From an uncultured Collinsella sp. (GTDB taxonomy: Bacteria > Actinomycetota > Coriobacteriia > Coriobacteriales > Coriobacteriaceae), in contig CALBUZ010000070.1 of NCBI GenBank assembly GCA_937969105.1, forward strand, positions 1 through 18,860: DNA of 18,860 nt. Direction: 5' to 3'. The notes below the pieces were generated by a model, which saw only the letters and a program-made list of their open reading frames with translations, had not been told where the DNA came from and made no database searches. Position numbers and translations under genes: made by a program. Of the stretch, positions 14,647 through 18,860 are shown piece by piece (positions within the stretch are counted from its first letter, which is position 1; the number at the start of each line of letters is the position of its first letter).

Positions 14647-14763
14647 GCATAGAGAGGGTGCAAAAACAGGGTTTTTGGCACGCTTTATGCATTCGAGTTG
14701 TGGAAAACTCCTGTTGAGAGGATGTGAGTTTTACGCAATTGACGTGCGCCTTTTGAGTAAAAC
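14646..14763 (+). repeat. Inverted repeats in the leader region of the secreted-protein gene
   Basis: TGCATA (14646-14651) and TATGCA (14686-14691) enclose a second pairing of GTGC-AAAAAC with GTTTTTGGCAC at about 14659-14681. A further pair GTTTTAC (14728-14734) and GTAAAAC (14757-14763) lies downstream. TACTAT at 14787-14792 could be a -10 element, but no -35 is evident. The 312 bases between metY and the next start hold a terminator and these repeats; I recognise no known riboswitch. Confidence 0.4.
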
Positions 14764-14857
14764 CGCAGGTCGCGATTTGCTCGGGGTACTATGCAGCGCG
14801 ATCGAATCACACGCAGCTCAAACGCAGCAAAAACACACTACGGAGGTTTCCAGCTAC

Positions 14858-15634
14858 ATGAGGATCGATTCACGAAAACCAAAAGCCGCCGCCCTTTCCG
14901 CCGCTCTGACCGTGGCACTTTTGGTGGGCGCCGGCGCAACTGATGCCCACGCGGCAACACTATCCGATACGGTCGGATCTACGCCGTCCGAGGCGACGCT
15001 GGTGCAGCCCGTCGACTACCGCGGCGATGGTTATGGCTCTATGCAGGAGTGGAATGCCTCGATGGGGGCAAAGCGCGACTCCCTGGAGATGCGCGCTCAG
15101 ATCATTATGAATATGTATGGCGACTATACTACCGATGACGAGCGCGCTGTGTTGCAGGGCTGCATCGACGGCGCGAGTAGCCTGTTGACGATGGGGGAGG
15201 TCGACGCCAAGTCGACCGAGCTCGACGAGCTTCGCTCTACGCTAGAGGATGCCAAGCGCGAGGCGCTCGAGGCTGCCGCAGCCGAAGCCGAGGCCGCTGA
15301 GGCCGTTCAGGCTTCGTATTACAACGCCGGCTCCGGCTCGTCTTACGCGTCTGCTGCGTATTACGCGAACGGCTCGGGCCTGACGCGCTCGAGCGGCGTC
15401 AATAACTATAACGGCCGCCGCGAGACTTATTACAGCAGCAACGTGTTGTATCACCACCGCACGGGCGAGTGGACCCAGGATTCCGAGGGCTTTTGGCGCG
15501 ATTCCGATGGTTACTACGTCGTGGCCGCGGGCGATAAGGCTCAGGGCTCCACGTTTACCGGATCCAAGGGCGAGTGCAAGGTCTATGACTCCGGCTGCGC
15601 AGCCGGTACCACCGACTACTACACTGGCTGGTAA
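14858..15634 (+). CDS. Secreted protein with coiled-coil segment and cysteine-containing C-terminal domain
   Basis: A 258-residue exported protein. The signal peptide is clear: basic MRIDSRKPK, a hydrophobic core to about residue 25, and an AHA cleavage site near residue 32. An alanine- and glutamate-rich helical stretch at about 95-150 may form a coiled coil, followed by a serine-, glycine- and tyrosine-rich linker. The last 80 residues form a compact domain (WTQDSEGFWRDSDGYYVVAA and KVYDSGCAAGTTDYYTGW) that resembles the double-psi barrel of RlpA/3D-type cell-wall proteins, though the match is not decisive. Cysteines are near residues 237 and 248. The ATG at 14858 follows GGAGG at ten bases. 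A cell-wall or surface role is inferred, not shown. Confidence 0.8.
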   Translation: MRIDSRKPKAAALSAALTVALLVGAGATDAHAATLSDTVGSTPSEATLVQPVDYRGDGYGSMQEWNASMGAKRDSLEMRAQIIMNMYGDYTTDDERAVLQGCIDGASSLLTMGEVDAKSTELDELRSTLEDAKREALEAAAAEAEAAEAVQASYYNAGSGSSYASAAYYANGSGLTRSSGVNNYNGRRETYYSSNVLYHHRTGEWTQDSEGFWRDSDGYYVVAAGDKAQGSTFTGSKGECKVYDSGCAAGTTDYYTGW

Positions 15635-15661
15635 TTTTTCTGCATCACGGATATTTGGCGG

Positions 15662-15705
15662 ACGGGCGTCTTTACCGAGCTTTAGGGCAACGTAAGGACG
15701 CCCGT
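15662..15705 (+). terminator. Hairpin terminator after the secreted-protein gene
   Basis: ACGGGCGTC (15662-15670) and GACGCCCGT (15697-15705) are perfect nine-base arms, extended by a TTAC/GTAA pair inside. It begins 28 bases after the stop. The run of T after the stem is short, so efficiency is uncertain. Confidence 0.65.
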
Positions 15706-15781
15706 TCTATGTATGCGCTTGAGCTAACAGAGCGCTTACCGTGGCAGTACGCCGCGCATATGGGCGCGGGGCACACTAGTT

Positions 15782-15806
15782 CATGAGAAATAAGGTCTTT
15801 CTCGTG
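15782..15806 (+). repeat. Hairpin overlapping the ribosome binding site of the 61-aa membrane-protein gene
   Basis: CATGAGAAA (15782-15790) pairs with TTTCTCGTG (15798-15806), nine pairs with one G-U in plus-strand RNA, around TAAGGTC. The right arm runs into the GGAGG at 15806-15810, so folding could affect translation. A separate CCGCGC/GCGCGG hairpin lies just upstream near 15752-15769. Confidence 0.45.
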
Positions 15807-15820
15807 GAGGAAGTGGTCTT

Positions 15821-16006
15821 GTGAACGCTCGAGATATCGCCGTTGCCGCCGTTGCATTGACGCTTGGTTGCCTTGGTCCTACGGCCGCGCTCGTCGCGGG
15901 CATGCAGGGGTCTTGTGGGGCTGCCTCTATCGTGGTCGGCGGGTTGATCGCGGCCGCGCTGCTGGGAAGTGCGGGTGTAGTCCTTTGTCGCGACGATGAG
16001 GACTAG
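15821..16006 (+). CDS. Small membrane protein of unknown function
   Basis: A 61-residue protein starting at GTG 15821, with GGAGG ten bases upstream. It has two hydrophobic segments, AVAAVALTLGCLGPTAALVA and IVVGGLIAAALLGSAGVVLC, joined by a short glycine- and cysteine-containing loop. The C-terminus CRDDED is acidic and probably cytosolic. Short charged ends and paired helices fit a small integral membrane protein, but I recognise no family and cannot say what it does. It follows the secreted-protein gene after 186 bases and is followed by a strong hairpin. Confidence 0.62.
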   Translation: MNARDIAVAAVALTLGCLGPTAALVAGMQGSCGAASIVVGGLIAAALLGSAGVVLCRDDED

Positions 16007-16066
16007 GCGTCGGAGTCGCAGATCTAACCGTTGTGAAGCCGATTTTTGGCCAAAGATGAAGAAGGA

Positions 16067-16100
16067 AGCCGCCGCGAGGGGAGTGCCCCTTGCGGCGGCT
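16067..16100. terminator. Bidirectional terminator between the 61-aa and panE genes
   Basis: AGCCGCCGCGAGGGG (16067-16081) and CCCCTTGCGGCGGCT (16086-16100) pair over 14 positions, with one mismatch, around a four-base loop. It separates the convergent small membrane-protein gene and panE. On the minus strand the stem is followed by a pyrimidine-rich TCCTTCTTC. Confidence 0.75.
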
Positions 16101-16136
16101 TTGCCATTGGGTCTGTTGGCTGCAGTGTGCCGAGCA

Positions 16137-17051
16137 CTACCAGCTGCTTTCTATTTCGCGAATCCTCTGGTAGAGCCAATCGTTTTGCGGCACTTGGATA
16201 TCGTGTTTGACGGCCAGACGGCAAATGGTGCCCGCGAACTCCTCGACTTCGGTTTTTCGTTGCGCGATGCGGTCCTGCGCCATCGAGGGCATACCGGCGG
16301 GGTCGATTCCCTCGATGAGGTGCACCATCTGCGTCAGGTCTGCCTCGGTCAGCTCAACGCCCTCGGCGTTGGCGACCGCAAGCGTTTCGCGCATGGCGGA
16401 AACAAAGCAGCGACGCTGCTCGGAGTCCGGCTCCGTGGCGCTTCCGTAGGTCCCGCCGTAGGCCATGCAGGTCTGGTTGATGCCGTCGTTGAGCATGAGT
16501 TTGGCCCACATGCGGTGCGCAATGTCGCTCTCGACGGTATGGGCGATGCCGCAGCGCGTGTAGAGTTCGTCGAGCTCGGTGATGGTTGCGGGATCCGTAC
16601 CGGCCGCCGCGCCAAAGCGGATTTCGCCCGCATTGGTAAAGGTGAGCGCGCCGTCGAGGAATACGGCGTCCATGCCCTGGCAGATACCCAGGACGGTGTG
16701 CTTCCAGCCAAAGCACTCGGCAATCTTTTGCTCGCTCGTAATGCCGTTGCACAGCGAGGCGATGAGCGTATTGGGCCCCACGACGCGCTCCATAGTCTTG
16801 AGTGCCGCATCGAGTCCAGTCGTCTTGACCGTAAGAATGACCAGATCGGCAGGCGTTGCCTCCCTGGCGCGGACGGATTTGAGCGCACAGGGCTTGCCGT
16901 TGACGGTGAGCGCATCGCCCGCGTGACGCTCAAAACGGGCGTCATCCATAACGTATTCGACGGCGTCATTGCCGAGTGCCTGGGCAATCATGCTACCGTA
17001 GAGCAGGCCGACGCCGCCCTTGCCGATAAAGGCGACCTTGTTGATCTGCAT
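16137..17051 (-). CDS. panE: 2-dehydropantoate 2-reductase
   Basis: Reduces ketopantoate to pantoate with NADPH, in pantothenate and coenzyme A synthesis. The 304-residue length is normal for the ApbA/PanE family. The N-terminal nucleotide-binding loop is GKGGVGLLYG (about 10-19). The C-terminal helical domain includes HRMWAKLMLNDGINQ, which carries the expected catalytic lysine and asparagine. LCNGITSEQ at about residues 102-110 is also typical. I chose ATG 17051 because GGGGAG lies nine bases upstream; an ATG three codons earlier touches that sequence. Ketopantoate reductase homologues sometimes act on other 2-keto acids, so the gene symbol is likely rather than certain. Confidence 0.88.
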   Translation of the reverse strand: MQINKVAFIGKGGVGLLYGSMIAQALGNDAVEYVMDDARFERHAGDALTVNGKPCALKSVRAREATPADLVILTVKTTGLDAALKTMERVVGPNTLIASLCNGITSEQKIAECFGWKHTVLGICQGMDAVFLDGALTFTNAGEIRFGAAAGTDPATITELDELYTRCGIAHTVESDIAHRMWAKLMLNDGINQTCMAYGGTYGSATEPDSEQRRCFVSAMRETLAVANAEGVELTEADLTQMVHLIEGIDPAGMPSMAQDRIAQRKTEVEEFAGTICRLAVKHDIQVPQNDWLYQRIREIESSW

Positions 17052-17068
17052 GTGAATCATCTCCCCAT

Positions 17069-17096
17069 ATAAAAGGCGCCCGCATATGGAGCGCCT
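17069..17096 (-). terminator. Terminator of the 64-aa gene, upstream of panE
   Basis: On the minus strand AGGCGC pairs with GCGCCT around an 11-base loop, followed by TTTTAT (17069-17074 on the plus strand). It ends three bases before the panE ribosome binding site. Confidence 0.6.
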
Positions 17097-17174
17097 GATG
17101 GATTGTATGTCGCCGGGGCGTTTGGTGAGCGCGCGGGGCTGCTGTTATGAAAAAGAAACTATTGCGCTGTGCGC

Positions 17175-17369
17175 TTATGCCGCGGGGCAGACCGCAAAAA
17201 CGCGCGCGGGGTATCCGACGCCATCGCGGACCTTGGGGAAGGTGCAGAAGATGACAGCGCCTGTGGCGGGAAGCTCGTCCAGATGGTCCATGACCTCGAT
17301 CTGGTAACGGTCGACCGAGAGGATGTATTGTTCGCCGGGGTAGGGGTAGGCATCCTCGCGTGTGGTCAC
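17175..17369 (-). CDS. Small conserved-looking protein of unknown function
   Basis: A 64-residue protein starting at GTG 17369, with AAAGGAGG at an ideal distance. The sequence begins MTTREDAYPYPGEQYILSVD and ends YPARVFAVCPAA. It has no signal peptide, membrane segment or recognisable motif; two cysteines (CTFPKV and CPAA) are present. The good ribosome binding site and normal codon use support it against competing frames on the other strand. It lies upstream of panE in the same direction, though a hairpin with a T-run separates them, and it is divergent from the aldo/keto reductase gene. I do not know its function. Confidence 0.6.
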   Translation of the reverse strand: MTTREDAYPYPGEQYILSVDRYQIEVMDHLDELPATGAVIFCTFPKVRDGVGYPARVFAVCPAA

Positions 17370-17532
17370 GCTCGCCTCCTTTCATCGGGCTTTTTGCTGA
17401 TGTTAAAGCGGTGCCGTGACGGCTCGATTTCTGCTACGTTACGATACGTTCTCGATTGCGATTCCAATGTGTTTCGATGGCGTGGCCGTTGTGTTTCGCC
17501 TTGCCGAGGCGCTGATGGCGAAGGGAGGGGCA

Positions 17533-18720
17533 GTGCAATATCGTGTTGACCCCAAAAGTGGTAACCGAATATCCGCTCTGGGTCTGGGCTGCATGAGGTT
17601 CCCCGGTGCGCCGGGACACCCCGATGCGAAGACGGCCGATACCATCATCTCCCGTGCGGTGGAGCAGGGGATTAATTATCTGGATACCGCGTATCTTTAT
17701 CCCGGCAACGAGGTGTGCGTGGGTGCCTCACTTGAGCGTTTGGGGCTGCGTAACCGGGTGTTGCTGGCGACTAAGTTGCCGCACGCTTCGTGCAAGTGCG
17801 CGGAGGATTTCGACCGGTTCTTCGACGAGCAACTGCACCGTTTGCGGACTGACCATATCGACTACTACCTCATGCACAACATCACCTCGCCCGCGCAGTG
17901 GGAGCGTGTGGTAGCGTTGGGTATCGAGGACTGGATTGCGCACCAAAAGGTTGTGGGGCGTATTCGCCAGATAGGTTTTTCGTACCACGGCAGTGCGGCA
18001 GACTTCCTCACGATGCTTGACGCGTATGACTGGGACTTTTGCCAGATCCAGTACAACTACGCTGGAGAGCGCTACCAAGCGGGAACGGCGGGACTCATGG
18101 CAGCCGCCGAGCGCGGGCTCGCGGTGTTTGTGATGGAACCGCTTTTGGGTGGACGCCTGGCGGGCAAACTGCCTCCGCGGGCCCGCGCCGTGCTCGATGA
18201 CGTACGCGATCCGTACCTGAAGACGCCGGCTGCTTGGGGCCTTTCGTGGGTGTGGAACCATCCTCAAGTCACGATGCTGCTTTCGGGCATGACCGATACC
18301 GCGCAGGTGGACGAGAACGCGGCATTGGCGGATTGCGCGCTGCCGGATTCGATGACGACAGAGCAGCTCGATACCATCGCGCGTGTGCTGGGAGAGTTTG
18401 AAAAATCGAATCGCGTGCCCTGCACGGGATGCGGCTACTGCATGCCGTGCCCCAAGGGCATCAATATTCCCGGTTGCTTTGGCGCCTACAACGCGAGCTA
18501 CGCACATAGTTGGTTTACGGGGCTGTCTCAATACTTTACGGCGAGCGCGGTGCGGACGAACGAGCCCAAGCTGGTGAGCAATTGCGTCAAGTGTGGCAAA
18601 TGCGCACGTCACTGTCCGCAGCACATCGATATTCCCGAGCGTCTCGACGATGTGCGCCGACGTTTCCAGCCTGGCCTCGTAACGGCCGCGCTTAAAGCCT
18701 TTTGCAAAACGCGCTCCTGA
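17533..18720 (+). CDS. Aldo/keto reductase with two C-terminal 4Fe-4S clusters
   Basis: A 395-residue fusion of an aldo/keto reductase barrel (residues 1 to about 290) with a ferredoxin-like C-terminus. The catalytic tetrad is visible: D51 and Y56 in YLDTAYLYPGNE, K81 in LLATKLP and H115 in YYLMHNI. The C-terminal part has two cysteine clusters: C297, C300, C303, C306-P and C351, C354, C357, C361-P, each of the 4Fe-4S type. This architecture is common in strict anaerobes, where electrons probably come from ferredoxin; the carbonyl substrate is unknown. I chose GTG 17533 because GGGAGG lies five bases upstream and relatives start MQYR; an open frame reaches back to 17416, but those residues are unlike the family. 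Confidence 0.92.
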   Translation: MQYRVDPKSGNRISALGLGCMRFPGAPGHPDAKTADTIISRAVEQGINYLDTAYLYPGNEVCVGASLERLGLRNRVLLATKLPHASCKCAEDFDRFFDEQLHRLRTDHIDYYLMHNITSPAQWERVVALGIEDWIAHQKVVGRIRQIGFSYHGSAADFLTMLDAYDWDFCQIQYNYAGERYQAGTAGLMAAAERGLAVFVMEPLLGGRLAGKLPPRARAVLDDVRDPYLKTPAAWGLSWVWNHPQVTMLLSGMTDTAQVDENAALADCALPDSMTTEQLDTIARVLGEFEKSNRVPCTGCGYCMPCPKGINIPGCFGAYNASYAHSWFTGLSQYFTASAVRTNEPKLVSNCVKCGKCARHCPQHIDIPERLDDVRRRFQPGLVTAALKAFCKTRS

Positions 18721-18735
18721 TGCCCCTTTTATAAC

Positions 18736-18798
18736 TTGCGGTGGAATAGTTCCTGTTTGCGGCAGAATAGGGGCCAAACAGGAACTATTCCACCGCAA
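18736..18798 (+). repeat. Long perfect inverted repeat after the aldo/keto reductase gene
   Basis: Arms 18736-18759 and 18775-18798 (left arm begins TTGCGGTGGAATAGTTCC) are a perfect 24-base inverted repeat with a 15-base loop. CCCCTT at 18723-18728 and AAGGGG at 18802-18807 can add an outer stem. It begins 15 bases after the stop and ends just before a candidate ribosome binding site. It may act as a terminator for the reductase gene. Confidence 0.65.
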
Positions 18799-18813
18799 CT
18801 GAAGGGGGCTGTC

Positions 18814-18860
18814 GTGGGCCATCGGGATTCATGTGATGATTTGCGTGAGGTTCGTTGGGG
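18814..18860 (+). CDS. Possible start of a downstream gene (partial)
   Basis: GTG 18814 is preceded by AAGGGGG (18802-18808) and opens a frame MGHRDSCDDLREVRW that continues to the window edge. Fifteen residues are too few to identify it. The start context is reasonable, but this may be chance. Confidence 0.35.
   Translation, partial: MGHRDSCDDLREVRW

Noticed and set aside
13052..14692. A 546-codon minus-strand frame opposite metY and its leader
   Set aside because: It is the shadow of metY codon use, and it crosses the metY promoter leader and terminator.
15996..17072. A 358-codon plus-strand frame opposite panE
   Set aside because: It crosses a strong bidirectional terminator and has no family features; panE on the minus strand is clear.
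18733..18800. Treating the 24-bp inverted repeat as a transposon because AACT occurs at both ends
   Set aside because: The AACT copies overlap the arms and do not leave symmetric ends, and four bases can match by chance. A terminator-like role is simpler.
1..18860. tRNA, rRNA, CRISPR arrays or prophage genes
   Set aside because: No cloverleaf with a TTCRA-type T-loop, no repeated spacers, and no integrase, capsid or transposase was seen on either strand.

Overview
The window reads as chromosomal DNA from a high-GC, obligately anaerobic bacterium, most likely an actinobacterium of the class Coriobacteriia (Collinsella-like). The evidence is the oxygen-sensitive NrdD/NrdG reductase pair, a two-cluster ferredoxin-type aldo/keto reductase, strong GC bias at third codon positions with GGAGG-type ribosome binding sites, and gene content dominated by core metabolism. 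The taxonomic call is inference. There is no rRNA, tRNA, CRISPR array, prophage or plasmid gene.

Layout. 1-510: tail of a possible upstream gene, then a promoter with two NrdR-type operators. 511-3741 (+): nrdD and nrdG, separated by a 134-bp MITE-like element flanked by a 5-bp direct repeat, and by a second long hairpin next to the nrdG ribosome binding site. 3808-5478 (+): folate cluster folE - HD hydrolase - folB. 5485-7349 (-): M19 dipeptidase, then a YgjP-like zinc metallopeptidase with a TTG start. 7470-9361 (+): SlyD-like FKBP, UreE-like nickel chaperone, Cof-type HAD phosphatase. 9439-12961 (-): LysR regulator, RNase HI, Gfo/Idh/MocA oxidoreductase, acylphosphatase, PerR-like regulator. 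13023-14545 (+): metY behind a strong promoter and a leader carrying cobalamin-riboswitch motifs. 14858-16006 (+): a secreted protein and a 61-aa membrane protein. 16137-17369 (-): a 64-aa unknown and a ketopantoate reductase. 17533-18720 (+): aldo/keto reductase. The last 140 bases hold a 24-bp inverted repeat and the possible start of another gene.

How the parts fit. NrdD and NrdG make dNTPs without oxygen, and NrdR probably represses them when dATP is high. FolE and FolB catalyse early steps of tetrahydrofolate synthesis, with a phosphohydrolase-fold protein between them that could supply the missing dephosphorylation step. SlyD-like and UreE-like proteins form a plausible nickel-handling pair although no urease genes are present here. 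MetY makes homocysteine from O-acetylhomoserine and sulfide; it appears to be controlled by cobalamin and perhaps by the divergent LysR protein.

The most unusual structural theme is the number of long intergenic hairpins. Several sit immediately upstream of ribosome binding sites, and several contain G-U pairs only when read in the transcribed direction, which suggests selection at the RNA level.
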